This document shows positions 34,922-43,922 of a stretch of DNA of 64,000 bases, in pieces (positions within the stretch are counted from its first letter, which is position 1; each line of letters starts with the position of its first letter). The notes below the pieces were generated by a model. That model had not been told where the DNA came from. It saw only the letters and a list, made by a program, of their open reading frames with translations, and searched no databases. A program made the translations under genes and the position numbers. The DNA is from Roseobacter sinensis (GTDB lineage Bacteria; Pseudomonadota; Alphaproteobacteria; Rhodobacterales; Rhodobacteraceae): NCBI RefSeq assembly GCF_025755255.1, contig NZ_JALIEB010000004.1, positions 124,001 to 188,000 on the forward strand, written 5' to 3'.

Positions 34922-36119
34922 GTCTGAGGCTCCGTGGTTGACGATCGTGGGTTTGGGTGAAGATGGCCTCAAAGGGCTGCCCCCTGCAAGCTGCAAGGCG
35001 CTGGACGAGGCCGAGATCGTGATCGGCGCGCCCCGTCATCTGGAGCGGGTCGGCCCCCTGGCCTGCGAGACACGGGCCTGGCCGGTCCCTTTCAAGGACG
35101 GGATCGCGCCGCTTCTGGCGCTGCGCGGCAAGCGGGTGGTCGTTCTGGCTTCGGGCGACCCGTTCTGGTTCGGCGCCGGTGGCACTCTCGCCCGGCATCT
35201 CGATACCAAGGAGTGGTGCAGCCTTCCTGGGCCCTCGACATTCTCGCTTGCCGCCAATCGCCTTGGCTGGTCCCTGCAACACGTCACATGCCACGGGCTG
35301 CACGCAGCACCGCTGAGCCGGTTGCGTCCGCATCTGGCGCCGGGCGCGCGTTTGCTCATTCTGCTGCGCGATGGCGCAGCAGTTCAGGAGCTTGGCGCAT
35401 ATCTGACAACCGAAGGCTTCGGCGCATCGCGCGTGGTCGTTCTCGAAGCGCTCGGCGGCCCGCGCGCCCGCGAGACCTGCGATCTGGCGGAGAACCTGGC
35501 AGAACACAGCTTTCAACACCCGGTCTGCGTGGCTCTTGACGTGGTCGGCGAGGGCGCGGCGCTGCCCCTCGCCAGCGGCCGACCGGACCACTGGTTCGAG
35601 ACGGATGGCCAGATCACCAAGCAGCCGGTGCGCGCCATCACGCTTTCGGCGCTGGCCCCGCGGCCGGGTGAACTGCTTTGGGACATCGGCGGTGGCTCGG
35701 GGTCCATCGGCATCGAATGGCTCCTGACCCATCCGACCCTTCATGCGATCAGCATCGAGCAGCGGGCCGACCGTGCCGAGCGGATCGCGCGGAATGCAGC
35801 ATGGCTTGGGGTGGACAGGCTCGTGGTGGTCGTAGGGCGCGCGCCCGAGATCCTGCACGCCCAGCCCAAGCCGCAGGCGGTTTTTGTGGGCGGCGGCCTC
35901 TCGCCCGAGCTTCTGAGCTGGCTCGAAACCCATCTCGATCCCGGCACCCGACTGGTGGCCAACGCGGTAACGCTGGAGACCGAGGCGCTTTTGCTGCAAG
36001 CTCAGGGCAGGTTGGGTGGCGATCTTCTTCGGCTCGAGCTTTCGCGGTCCGAACCGCTGGGGCCGCGACGGGGGTGGAAGGCCAGCTATCCCATCGTCCA
36101 GTGGAGTGTGACGCTATGA
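34920..36119 (+). CDS. cobL: Precorrin-6B C5,15-methyltransferase (decarboxylating)
   Basis: A 399-residue bifunctional enzyme (CbiE plus CbiT domains) giving precorrin-8. The N-terminal methylase domain has LTIVGLGEDGLKGLPPA and VVVLASGDPFWFGAGGTL; the C-terminal CbiT domain has the SAM motif LLWDIGGGSGSIGIEWLL. ATG 34920 is used because family members start just before this motif and AGAAGG is upstream. Earlier frame openings are antisense to cobK. It overlaps cobE by 4 nt. Confidence 0.94.
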   Translation: MSEAPWLTIVGLGEDGLKGLPPASCKALDEAEIVIGAPRHLERVGPLACETRAWPVPFKDGIAPLLALRGKRVVVLASGDPFWFGAGGTLARHLDTKEWCSLPGPSTFSLAANRLGWSLQHVTCHGLHAAPLSRLRPHLAPGARLLILLRDGAAVQELGAYLTTEGFGASRVVVLEALGGPRARETCDLAENLAEHSFQHPVCVALDVVGEGAALPLASGRPDHWFETDGQITKQPVRAITLSALAPRPGELLWDIGGGSGSIGIEWLLTHPTLHAISIEQRADRAERIARNAAWLGVDRLVVVVGRAPEILHAQPKPQAVFVGGGLSPELLSWLETHLDPGTRLVANAVTLETEALLLQAQGRLGGDLLRLELSRSEPLGPRRGWKASYPIVQWSVTL

Positions 36120-36484
36120 TCGCGGCGGGGTTCGGATTTCGCAAGGAGGCCTCCAGCAGCAGCCTCGAAGATGCCTACGGGCGCGCCTGCGAAGCTGCGG
36201 CGCCAGAGGTGCTGGCCACCGTGGACGACAAGGCCGTTGCTGAGGCCTTCCGGCTCTTTGCCGAGGAGCTTGGGCTGCCCGTGAAAGCTGTGCCTGTGGA
36301 TGTGTTGCAAGAGCAGGAGACCACGACGCAATCGGCGGCGTCGAAGGCGCGCTATGGCGCCGGCTCGGTGGCCGAGGCCGCCGCGCTTGCCGCCGCCGGC
36401 CCCGGCGCACGGCTCCTGACTGTCAGGCAGATATCAGCCGACAAGCTCGCGACCTGCGCGCTGGCCATCAGAGAGACATCATGA
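36116..36484 (+). CDS. cobE: CobE/CbiG C-terminal-domain protein
   Basis: A 122-residue protein matching the CbiG C-terminal domain: [40 protein letters not shown] and [12 protein letters not shown]. CobE is found in aerobic pathways; its role in Pseudomonas/Rhodobacter clusters is poorly defined, although CbiG itself opens the lactone in the anaerobic route. It is coupled to cobL and cobM by ATGA overlaps. Confidence 0.88.
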   Translation: MIAAGFGFRKEASSSSLEDAYGRACEAAAPEVLATVDDKAVAEAFRLFAEELGLPVKAVPVDVLQEQETTTQSAASKARYGAGSVAEAAALAAAGPGARLLTVRQISADKLATCALAIRETS

Positions 36485-37275
36485 CCGTACATTTCATCGG
36501 TGCCGGCCCCGGTGCACCTGACCTTCTGACGCTGCGCGGGCGCGATCTGATCGCGGCCTGCCCGGTCTGCCTCTATGCCGGATCGCTGGTGCCGAAGGCC
36601 GTTCTCGCCCATTGCCCGGCAGGTGCGGAGGTGGTGAACACGGCATCGATGTCGCTCGACGAGATCATCGACGCGATCAGGGCGGCCCACGGCGCGGGCA
36701 AGGATGTAGCGCGGCTGCATTCCGGCGATCTCTCGGTCTGGTCGGCGATGGGCGAGCAGCTCCGCCGCCTGCAGGCAGAAGGGATCCCGGTATCGGTGAC
36801 GCCGGGCGTGCCGTCCTTTGCTGCCGCGGCGGCGGCTCTGGGCGCCGAGCTGACCCTCCCCGGGCTGGCCCAATCGGTCGTTCTGACCCGCACTCCGGGC
36901 CGTGCCTCGTCGATGCCCGCGGGTGAGACCCTGACCAACTTCGCCGCGACCGGTGCCACGCTGGCAATTCACCTCTCGATCCAGAACATCGAGACCGTGG
37001 TGCGCGACCTGACACCAGCCTACGGCGCCGACTGCCCCGTTGCGGTGGTCTATCGCGCCAGCTGGCCGGATCAGCAGATCATCCGGGGCACGCTCGCCGA
37101 TATCGGCGCCCGTCTCGGCACGCAGATTGCGCGGACAGCCCTCATCCTGGTTGGGCCTGCCTTGGCGGGGGACGGGTTTGACGAAAGCTGTCTGTATGCA
37201 CCCGACTACGACCGCCGCTACCGTCCGCAGAGCGCCGAGAGCCCCTGGGCCAGCTGGAGCCATGGCGATGACTGA
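36481..37275 (+). CDS. cobM: Precorrin-4 C11-methyltransferase
   Basis: A 264-residue SAM-dependent methylase making precorrin-5. Diagnostic blocks are [50 protein letters not shown] and [16 protein letters not shown] with [10 protein letters not shown]. It overlaps cobB by 8 bp. Confidence 0.95.
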   Translation: MTVHFIGAGPGAPDLLTLRGRDLIAACPVCLYAGSLVPKAVLAHCPAGAEVVNTASMSLDEIIDAIRAAHGAGKDVARLHSGDLSVWSAMGEQLRRLQAEGIPVSVTPGVPSFAAAAAALGAELTLPGLAQSVVLTRTPGRASSMPAGETLTNFAATGATLAIHLSIQNIETVVRDLTPAYGADCPVAVVYRASWPDQQIIRGTLADIGARLGTQIARTALILVGPALAGDGFDESCLYAPDYDRRYRPQSAESPWASWSHGDD

Positions 37276-38587
37276 CCGGCCCGGCATCATGATCTCGGCG
37301 CCGTCCTCGGGCACCGGCAAGACGACCGTTATGCTGGGGCTCCTGCGCGCTCTGGCCGATGACGGGCTGCGCGTGCAAGCCTTCAAATCCGGCCCCGATT
37401 ACATCGACCCGGCCTTTCACCAGGCGGCTTGCGGGCGCGCGTCTTTCAACCTCGACACCTGGGCGATGGGCCCCGATCTGCTGGCTGCGATCTCGGCCGA
37501 GGCCGACGCCGCCGAGATCTGCGTCGCCGAAGGTTCCATGGGGCTCTACGACGGGGTTGCGACGCGCGGTCAATCCGGTTTCGGCAGCAGTGCAGAGACG
37601 GCGCAACGCATGGGCTGGCCGGTGGTGCTGGTCGTCGATGTCAGCGGGCAGGCGCAATCGGCCGCGGCCACGGCCTTGGGGTTTCAGGCCTACAATCCGG
37701 AGCTGCCTTTCGCGGGTGTCATCCTCAACCGCTGCGCCTCGCCGCGCCATGAGCGCCTGGCCCGGTTGGGGATGGAGGCCGCGGGCCTCTCGGTGCTCGG
37801 CGTTTTGCCGCGTCGTGGTGATCTTACTCTGCCCGAACGGCATCTGGGGTTGATCCAGGCGGTCGAGCACCCGGACCTCGACAAGGCGATTGCCGGCTAT
37901 GCCGCGTTCCTGCGCGCGCATGTGGACATTGCGGCGATCCGGACCGCGGCGCGGGGTGCGGCGGTGCCTGCGCATGAGGCGCGCTTCCCGAACCCACCCG
38001 CACAGCGGATCGCCCTGGCGCAGGATGCCGCGTTTTCCTTCACCTATCCGCATTTGCTTGAAGGCTGGCGGCGGGCGGGCGCCGAGATCGTGCCGTTTTC
38101 GCCCCTTGCCGACGCGGCGCCCGACCCCGCGGCCGATCTGGTCTGGCTGCCGGGCGGATACCCCGAGCTGCACGGGCCCACACTGGCCGCAGCGCATCGC
38201 TTCAAGGCCGGGTTGCGCGCGCATGCCGAGACCAGACCGGTGCATGGAGAATGCGGAGGCTACATGGCGCTGGGGCAAGCGCTGGTGGATAAGGACGGGG
38301 CGCGGCACGAGATGGCAGGGCTGCTGGGCCTCGTGACCAGCTATGAGAAACGGAAATTCCACCTCGGCTATCGTCGGGCCGTGCTGCGGGCCGCTCTGCC
38401 GGGGCACCCGCCCGGAGCAGCCCTGCGTGGGCATGAGTTCCATTACTCGACCATTCTGGATCAACCCGACGGGCCGCTGGCCGATGTGGCCGACGCCGAT
38501 GGCACCCCTGTTCCCGAGACCGGATCCCGCGTCGGCACCGTCACGGGCACCTTCTTCCATCTGATCTCGGCGGAGGAGCCGGCGTGA
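37268..38587 (+). CDS. cobB: Hydrogenobyrinic acid a,c-diamide synthase
   Basis: A 439-residue glutamine amidotransferase that amidates side chains a and c with ATP. The P-loop [11 protein letters not shown] is at 10-20. The class I glutaminase domain has the catalytic cysteine C329 in [12 protein letters not shown], preceded by [15 protein letters not shown] 37268 lies 8 nt after TGGAG and is preferred over the ATG two codons earlier. The stop overlaps the GTG start of cobA. Confidence 0.93.
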   Translation: MTDRPGIMISAPSSGTGKTTVMLGLLRALADDGLRVQAFKSGPDYIDPAFHQAACGRASFNLDTWAMGPDLLAAISAEADAAEICVAEGSMGLYDGVATRGQSGFGSSAETAQRMGWPVVLVVDVSGQAQSAAATALGFQAYNPELPFAGVILNRCASPRHERLARLGMEAAGLSVLGVLPRRGDLTLPERHLGLIQAVEHPDLDKAIAGYAAFLRAHVDIAAIRTAARGAAVPAHEARFPNPPAQRIALAQDAAFSFTYPHLLEGWRRAGAEIVPFSPLADAAPDPAADLVWLPGGYPELHGPTLAAAHRFKAGLRAHAETRPVHGECGGYMALGQALVDKDGARHEMAGLLGLVTSYEKRKFHLGYRRAVLRAALPGHPPGAALRGHEFHYSTILDQPDGPLADVADADGTPVPETGSRVGTVTGTFFHLISAEEPA

Positions 38588-39303
38588 CCGGCTTCGTGAG
38601 CTTTGTGGGCTCCGGGCCGGGCGATCCGGAGCTTTTGACGCTGAAGGCCGTGGATCGGCTGAAGCGGGCGGATGCGGTCCTGTTTGACGACCTCTCATCG
38701 GGACCGATCCTGGCCTACGCCCGGGCCGGTGCCGATCTCGTGGGCGTCGGCAAGCGGGCCGGGCGCCCGTCGCCAAAACAACACCACGTCAGCCGCCTTC
38801 TGGTCGAATACGCGCAGATGGATCAGCGTGTGGTCCGGTTGAAGTCCGGTGACAGCGGACTCTTCGGACGGCTGGAGGAAGAGCTTGCCGCGCTGCGGGG
38901 GGCCGACATCCCTTACGAGATCATTCCGGGCATCCCTTCCGCCTGCGCGGCTGCCGCCGCGGTTGGCATCCCGCTGACGCGGCGGCTGACCGCGCGGCGT
39001 GTGCAGTTCGTAACGGGGCATGACGTCAGCGGCCAGCTTCCGAAGGACCTCGACCTCGATGCGTTGGCAGACCCCACGGCGTCCACCGTCGTCTTCATGG
39101 GCAAGCGGACCTTTCCGCGGCTGCTCGCCGCGCTCACCGAAAGGGGGCTGCCGACGACGACACCCGCCATTCTCGCCGAAAGCGTGAGCACACCCGATCA
39201 GAGCATTCAGCGCACCACTGTCGCCGATCTGGCGGCGCAGCTGGCCCAAGAGATAAGCGATCGGCCCGCCCTGATCCTCTACGGGCCGTTCGCCGAGAGC
39301 TGA
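38584..39303 (+). CDS. cobA: Uroporphyrinogen-III C-methyltransferase
   Basis: A 239-residue SUMT making precorrin-2, the entry to cobalamin and sirohaem. It has GSGPGDPELLTLKAVDRLKR, the linker DDLSSGPILAYARAGADLVG and VRLKSGDSGLFGRLEEELAA with IPGIPSACAAAAAVGIPLTR. There is no CysG-type dehydrogenase/ferrochelatase domain, so it is dedicated to methylation. GTG start within a GTGA overlap with the cobB stop. It is the last gene before the second riboswitch. Confidence 0.93.
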   Translation: MTGFVSFVGSGPGDPELLTLKAVDRLKRADAVLFDDLSSGPILAYARAGADLVGVGKRAGRPSPKQHHVSRLLVEYAQMDQRVVRLKSGDSGLFGRLEEELAALRGADIPYEIIPGIPSACAAAAAVGIPLTRRLTARRVQFVTGHDVSGQLPKDLDLDALADPTASTVVFMGKRTFPRLLAALTERGLPTTTPAILAESVSTPDQSIQRTTVADLAAQLAQEISDRPALILYGPFAES

Positions 39304-39344
39304 AAGTCGCTTTTGTGCTTGTTCGGGCGCGCGCATCGGGGATA

Positions 39345-39510
39345 GGACTAGGATACGGTGCCACGACGTGTGGCTGAAAAGGGAACTGAGTGCGACTCTC
39401 AGACTGCCCCCGCAACTGTAAGCGGTGAGTGCTTTGGGTGATCCACTGGCCGGATGGCTGGGAAGGACCAAAGCATCGCGACCCGCGAGTCAGGAGACCT
39501 GCCGTAAACT
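39345..39510 (+). ncRNA. Cobalamin riboswitch 2 (upstream of the CbiM-type gene)
   Basis: The B12 box AGTCAGGAGACCTGCC is at 39488-39503; the aptamer also shows GGTGCC, GAAAAGGGAA and CTGCCCCCGCAACTGTAAGC. The 5' edge is approximate. Between box and start codon lie a 14-nt perfect palindrome CCGTGCGCGCACGG (39517-39530) and a CTGCC/GGCAG hairpin (39539-39552), which could form the expression platform. The next gene starts at 39571, with AAAGGA as its ribosome site. Confidence 0.93.
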
Positions 39511-39570
39511 GCAAACCCGTGCGCGCACGGATCAGGAGCTGCCGGAGGGGCAGGACAGAAAGGATCAAAC

Positions 39571-40248
39571 ATGCATATCGAACCTGGTGTCGTTGATGGG
39601 GCCAAAATGGCTTTCGCCTACGCGACCGCTGCCGGCGCGGCCGGCTACACCGCAAAACTCGCGCTTCAGGACCTGAAAACGCACAGCCTGGCCTCTTTCG
39701 GCGCGCGGACCGTGATGGCGGCGGTCGGGACCTTCATCTTTTTCGAGGTGCTGCCGCATTTCCCCGTCGGCATTTCCGAGGTGCATTTCATCCTCGGCAC
39801 AACGCTGTTCCTGCTGATGGGCGCGGCGCCCGCCGCGCTGGGGCTTGCCCTTGGCCTGCTGATCCAGGGGGCGGTCTTCGCGCCGAGCGACCTGCCGATG
39901 TATTTCGTCAACGTAACGACACTTCTGGTGCCGCTCTTCGCCATCTCGGCCTTGGCCAAGCGGCTGATCCCGCAGGATCGCGCCTATGTCGATCTGGCCT
40001 ATACCGATGTGCTGAAGCTGTCGGCGATGTATCAGGGCGGGGTCGTCGCCTGGGTGGCGTTCTGGGCCTTCTACGGTCAAGGGGTCGGGGCCGAGACAAC
40101 CCAGGCGGTCTGGACCTTCGGGGCGGCCTATCTCCTCGTGATCCTGATCGAGCCCATTGCCGATCTCGCGGTTCTGGCGGGCGCAAAGGCGCTGCGCTCC
40201 AGAAAGATCGAAAGCCTCTTCGTGGCGCGACTTTACGGCGCCGCGTAA
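39571..40248 (+). CDS. CbiM-type energy-coupling-factor permease, stand-alone
   Basis: A 225-residue membrane protein of the CbiM family. The N-terminus MHIEPGVVDGAKM carries the His2 that, after loss of Met1, helps bind Co(II) in CbiM proteins. Further blocks are SEVHFILGTTLFLLMGAAPA and AVFAPSDLPMYFVNVTTLLV; about six hydrophobic segments are present. No CbiN, CbiQ or CbiO gene is next to it, so it either works alone or shares modules encoded elsewhere. Control by a B12 riboswitch supports cobalt uptake. Confidence 0.85.
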   Translation: MHIEPGVVDGAKMAFAYATAAGAAGYTAKLALQDLKTHSLASFGARTVMAAVGTFIFFEVLPHFPVGISEVHFILGTTLFLLMGAAPAALGLALGLLIQGAVFAPSDLPMYFVNVTTLLVPLFAISALAKRLIPQDRAYVDLAYTDVLKLSAMYQGGVVAWVAFWAFYGQGVGAETTQAVWTFGAAYLLVILIEPIADLAVLAGAKALRSRKIESLFVARLYGAA

Positions 40249-40262
40249 GCTGGTAGACACCG

Positions 40263-40296
40263 GCCCGGACCCCGCGCCAGGGGTCCGGGCTTTTTT
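40263..40296 (+). terminator. Strong intrinsic terminator after the CbiM-type gene
   Basis: An 11-bp perfect stem GCCCGGACCCC (40263-40273) and GGGGTCCGGGC (40280-40290), with a 6-nt loop, is followed by TTTTTT. It ends the riboswitch-controlled cbiM transcript 12 bp before cobF begins. Confidence 0.9.
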
Positions 40297-40308
40297 GTGG
40301 GTGGTGTC

Positions 40309-41052
40309 ATGATCAACGAGCTCTGGCTGATCGGCATCGGGACAGGGTCGCCGCAGCATCTGACAGGCGAAGGTCTTCGGGCGATCCGCGAAGCCGGTAC
40401 GATTCTCGTTCCCCACAAGGGACCCGCGAAGGATGATCTGGCCGAGCTGCGCTATCAACTTATCGAGGCGGCGGGCGCGACCGGGCAGGTCGTGCGTTTC
40501 GACTACCCCGAGCGTGATCCCGCCCTGCCATATGAAGAGCGCGTATCACGCTGGCACGACGAGATCGCAGCGCGATGGGTGTCGGCGGCCGAGGACGCGC
40601 GGTCGGCGGGACCGGTGGCCTTGCTCGTCTGGGGCGACCCCGCACTCTATGATAGCACCTTGCGCATTGCCGGTCGCTTGCAGCCTGCGCCCAAGGTCCG
40701 CGTGGTCCCCGGCATTACGGCGGTGCAGGCGTTGACGGCGGCGCATGCGATTCCGCTCAACGACGTCAACGGGCCGATCCAGATCACCACAGGACGGCGG
40801 CTGCGTGATGAAGGTTGGCCGGACGGCATCGACCGGCTGGTTGTCATGCTCGACGGCGAGGCCAGCTTTCGCACGCTTGCGGGATCGGATCTGACGATCT
40901 GGTGGGGGGCCTACCTCGGTATGCCCGAGGAGATCCTGCAGTTCGGCCCGCTCGATCAGATCGCGCCCGTCATCCTCGAGGCGCGCGAGGCCGCACGCGC
41001 CCGGCACGGCTGGATCATGGACACCTATCTGTTGGCCCGCAGCCCGCGGTGA
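40309..41052 (+). CDS. cobF: Precorrin-6A synthase (deacetylating)
   Basis: A 247-residue SAM-dependent methylase that methylates C1 of precorrin-5 with loss of acetate. It has LWLIGIGTGSPQHLTGEGLR, VALLVWGDPALYDSTLRIAG and VVPGITAVQALTAAHAIPLN. ATG 40309 is preferred over a GTG four codons earlier. It lies directly behind a strong terminator, so it needs readthrough or a separate promoter, although it is essential to the same pathway as the main operon. Confidence 0.93.
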   Translation: MINELWLIGIGTGSPQHLTGEGLRAIREAGTILVPHKGPAKDDLAELRYQLIEAAGATGQVVRFDYPERDPALPYEERVSRWHDEIAARWVSAAEDARSAGPVALLVWGDPALYDSTLRIAGRLQPAPKVRVVPGITAVQALTAAHAIPLNDVNGPIQITTGRRLRDEGWPDGIDRLVVMLDGEASFRTLAGSDLTIWWGAYLGMPEEILQFGPLDQIAPVILEAREAARARHGWIMDTYLLARSPR

Positions 41053-41073
41053 CGCGCTTGTGATCGCCGTAAC

Positions 41074-41124
41074 TTGAGAACGATTCTCAAATATCTTGAC
41101 AGTTGCAAGTGATTTGCATTTACA
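41074..41124 (+). promoter_or_regulatory. Promoter with two Fur/Mur-type palindromes upstream of sitA
   Basis: TTGAGAA-CGA-TTCTCAA (41074-41090) is a perfect 7-3-7 inverted repeat. TGCAA-GTGAT-TTGCA (41104-41118) is a second palindrome resembling the alphaproteobacterial Mur (manganese) box TGCAAATnATTTGCA. Between them is TTGACA (41096-41101), and 17 nt later TTTACA (41119-41124), giving a plausible -35/-10 pair with the Mur-like box in the spacer. Repression by Mn-loaded Mur is inferred. Confidence 0.65.
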
Positions 41125-41157
41125 GGAGCGCGACACTGTCTGTTGATGGAGAGTCGG

Positions 41158-42060
41158 ATGCTGCAAAACGCGATGAGAGTAACCGCAGTCGCGGCCATGA
41201 CTGCGGTTTTGGCAGGTGGGGCCGTTGCGGGTGAGAAAATGAAGGTGGTGACCACCTTTACGGTGTTGGCGGATATGGCGGCGAATGTGGCAGGCGATGC
41301 GGCCGAGGTCGTCTCGATCACCAAGCCGGGGGCCGAAATCCACGGCTACGAGCCCACACCGCAGGACATCGTCAGGGCGTCGGATGCCGATCTGATCCTG
41401 TGGAACGGCCTGAACCTCGAGCTGTGGTTCGAGCAATTTCTCTCAAACATGGATGACATCCCCTCGGTCACACTGACCGACGGGATCGATCCGATCCCGA
41501 TTGCCTCGGGGTCCTACGAGGGCAAGCCCAATCCGCATGCCTGGATGGGGCTCGATAACGCTCTGATCTACATCGACAATATCGTGAAGGCTTTCGCTGA
41601 CGCCGACCCGGACAACGCCGCGCTCTACGCCGAGAACGGCGAGGCCTACAAGACAGCGCTGCGCGAGACCATCGAACCGCTGCGCGCGGCCGTTGCCGAG
41701 ATCCCCGAAAGCCGGCGCTGGCTTGTGACCTGTGAAGGCGCTTTCAGCTATCTTGCGCGGGATTTCGGCATGAAGGAGCTCTACCTCTGGCCGATGAACG
41801 CCGACCAGGTCGGCACGCCGCAGCAGGTGCGGTCGGTGATCGACGGTGTGCGCGCCAATGACATCCCCGTGGTGTTCTGCGAAAGCACGGTCAACACCGC
41901 ACCTGCCGAGCAGGTCGCGCGCGAAACCGGCGTGACCTATGGCGGCGTGCTCTATGTCGACAGTCTGAGCGCGGAGGACGGGCCCGTGCCGACCTACCTC
42001 GATCTGTTGCGGGTCACCTCGACGACGCTGGCCGAGGGGCTGACAGAGGCGATCAATTGA
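41158..42060 (+). CDS. sitA: Manganese ABC transporter substrate-binding protein (SitA/TroA family)
   Basis: A 300-residue periplasmic cluster A-I receptor. A signal peptide (MLQNAMRVTAVAAMTAVLAG, GAVAGE) is followed by VVTTFTVLADMAANVAGDAA. The metal ligands read His (EIHGYEPTP), His (NPHAWMG), Glu (TCEGAFSYL) and Asp (VDSLSAEDG region), the His-His-Glu-Asp set of Mn receptors rather than the His-rich set of zinc receptors. ATG 41158 follows GGAGAG; the ATG at 41146 would leave a poor ribosome site. It is first in sitABCD. Confidence 0.9.
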   Translation: MLQNAMRVTAVAAMTAVLAGGAVAGEKMKVVTTFTVLADMAANVAGDAAEVVSITKPGAEIHGYEPTPQDIVRASDADLILWNGLNLELWFEQFLSNMDDIPSVTLTDGIDPIPIASGSYEGKPNPHAWMGLDNALIYIDNIVKAFADADPDNAALYAENGEAYKTALRETIEPLRAAVAEIPESRRWLVTCEGAFSYLARDFGMKELYLWPMNADQVGTPQQVRSVIDGVRANDIPVVFCESTVNTAPAEQVARETGVTYGGVLYVDSLSAEDGPVPTYLDLLRVTSTTLAEGLTEAIN

Positions 42061-42144
42061 TAGATCGCCGACAACGGGCTATGTGCCCGTAGAACAACAG
42101 ATGGTCAGGGGCGCTGTGCAGCGCCCTTGGGTGAGGACGACGAC

Positions 42145-43044
42145 ATGCGTGACGATCCACTCCCAGAGCATGCGCGGCCGGACAAGGGTGCCGGGAGTGA
42201 CGGTTTGTGCGCGCATGATGTGACGGTGAGCTATCGCAACGGTCACATCGCCTTGTGGAACGCCAGCTTTGAGATCCCGCGTGGGACCGTCACCGCACTT
42301 GTGGGCGTCAACGGCGCAGGCAAGTCGACCCTCTTCAAGGCGATCATGGGTTTCGTGCCTGCCTCCACGGGCGAGATCCGCATCCTGGGGATGAGCGTGC
42401 GCGACGCGCTGAGCCGCAATCTCGTGGCCTATGTGCCGCAATCCGAAGAGGTCGATTGGGCGTTCCCCGTCCTTGTCGAAGACGTGGTGATGATGGGGCG
42501 CTATGGTCACATGGGGTTCTTGCGCCGTCCACGGCGGGCCGATCACGACGCGGTCGAGCAGGCGTTGGCGCGCGTGGGCATGCGGGACTATCGCCATCGT
42601 CAGATCGGCGAGTTGTCCGGAGGCCAGCGCAAGCGCGTGTTCCTCGCCCGTGCCCTGGCGCAGGACGGGCAGGTGATCCTGCTCGATGAACCGTTCACCG
42701 GCGTCGATGTCAAAACCGAAGAGCAGATCGTGGCGCTGCTGCGCGACCTGCGCGAGGAGGGGCGGGTGATGCTCGTCTCCACCCACAATCTCGGGTCGGT
42801 TCCTGAATTCTGCGACCGAACAATCCTCGTGAAAGGCACCGTCCTCTGCCATGGGCCGACCGAGACGACCTTTACGCGCGAAAACCTCGAAAAGGCCTTC
42901 GGTGGAGTGCTGCGGCACTTCACGCTGGGCGGCACGACCCTGCATGACGACGAGGATGCGCGCGAGGTAACGATCTTCACCGACGACGAGCGTCCGCTTG
43001 TGCAATACGGCGACAAGACCCAGGTGACGGATCAGGGCTCATGA
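42145..43044 (+). CDS. sitB: Manganese ABC transporter ATP-binding protein
   Basis: A 299-residue ATPase. Walker A is [10 protein letters not shown], the signature [17 protein letters not shown], and Walker [13 protein letters not shown], followed by the switch His in [26 protein letters not shown] is the Q-loop region typical of Mn/Zn family ATPases. The stop overlaps the sitC start. Confidence 0.92.
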   Translation: MRDDPLPEHARPDKGAGSDGLCAHDVTVSYRNGHIALWNASFEIPRGTVTALVGVNGAGKSTLFKAIMGFVPASTGEIRILGMSVRDALSRNLVAYVPQSEEVDWAFPVLVEDVVMMGRYGHMGFLRRPRRADHDAVEQALARVGMRDYRHRQIGELSGGQRKRVFLARALAQDGQVILLDEPFTGVDVKTEEQIVALLRDLREEGRVMLVSTHNLGSVPEFCDRTILVKGTVLCHGPTETTFTRENLEKAFGGVLRHFTLGGTTLHDDEDAREVTIFTDDERPLVQYGDKTQVTDQGS

Positions 43045-43922
43045 TCGAGCTTCTGCTGGAACCTTTCAGCTACGGCTATATGACCAATGCGATGTGGGTG
43101 TCGGCGCTCGTCGGCGGCGTCTGTGCTTTTCTCTCCGCCTATCTCATGCTCAAGGGCTGGTCGCTGATCGGCGATGCGCTCTCGCATTCCGTGGTCCCTG
43201 GCGTGGCGGGCGCCTATCTGCTCGGCCTGCCCTTCGCGCTCGGCGCCTTTCTGGCAGGCGGTCTTGCCGCGGGGGCCATGCTCTTTCTGTCCGAGCGGTC
43301 CGGCCTGAAAGCCGACGTGATCATCGGCCTGATCTTTACATCCTTCTTCGGCCTCGGCCTCTTCATCGTCTCGATCAATCCGGTCTCGGTGTCGATACAG
43401 ACGATCACCATGGGCAATATCCTCGCGATCACACCAGAAGACACGCTCCAGCTTGTGCTCATCGGCTGCGTGTCGCTGGGCGTTCTGCTGCTGAAATGGA
43501 AGGACCTGATGGTCACCTTCTTCGACGAGAACCACGCCCGCGCTATCGGACTACGGCCGGGACTGCTGAAGGTCGTGTTCTTCATGCTGCTGTCGGCGAG
43601 CGTGGTGGCCGCGATGCAGACCGTCGGCGCCTTTCTGGTGATCGCCATGGTCGTCACGCCAGGGGCCACGGCCTACCTTCTGTGCGATCGTTTCCCGAGG
43701 CTGATCGCCACCTCCGTCGCCATCGGTGCCCTGAGCAGCTTTCTGGGCGCCTACATCAGTTACTTCCTTGACGGTGCGACGGGCGGCATCATCGTGACGC
43801 TGCAAACACTGGTCTTCCTGCTGGCCTTCCTTCTCGCGCCGAAGCACGGGTTGCTTGCCGCGCGACGCAAGGCGGCCAGCCGACGAGACGCGCTCTCTTC
43901 CTCCACGAGGGAGGCCGCATGA
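43041..43922 (+). CDS. sitC: Manganese ABC transporter permease 1
   Basis: A 293-residue ABC-3 family permease with about eight hydrophobic segments. Family blocks are [20 protein letters not shown] and [20 protein letters not shown]. It overlaps both neighbours by 4 nt. Confidence 0.92.
   Translation: MIELLLEPFSYGYMTNAMWVSALVGGVCAFLSAYLMLKGWSLIGDALSHSVVPGVAGAYLLGLPFALGAFLAGGLAAGAMLFLSERSGLKADVIIGLIFTSFFGLGLFIVSINPVSVSIQTITMGNILAITPEDTLQLVLIGCVSLGVLLLKWKDLMVTFFDENHARAIGLRPGLLKVVFFMLLSASVVAAMQTVGAFLVIAMVVTPGATAYLLCDRFPRLIATSVAIGALSSFLGAYISYFLDGATGGIIVTLQTLVFLLAFLLAPKHGLLAARRKAASRRDALSSSTREAA

Noticed and set aside
34710-35999. A 429-codon frame antisense to cobL
   Set aside because: It covers the cobL coding strand complement and contains a second-frame shadow of cobK; cobK itself is well defined at 34166-34921.
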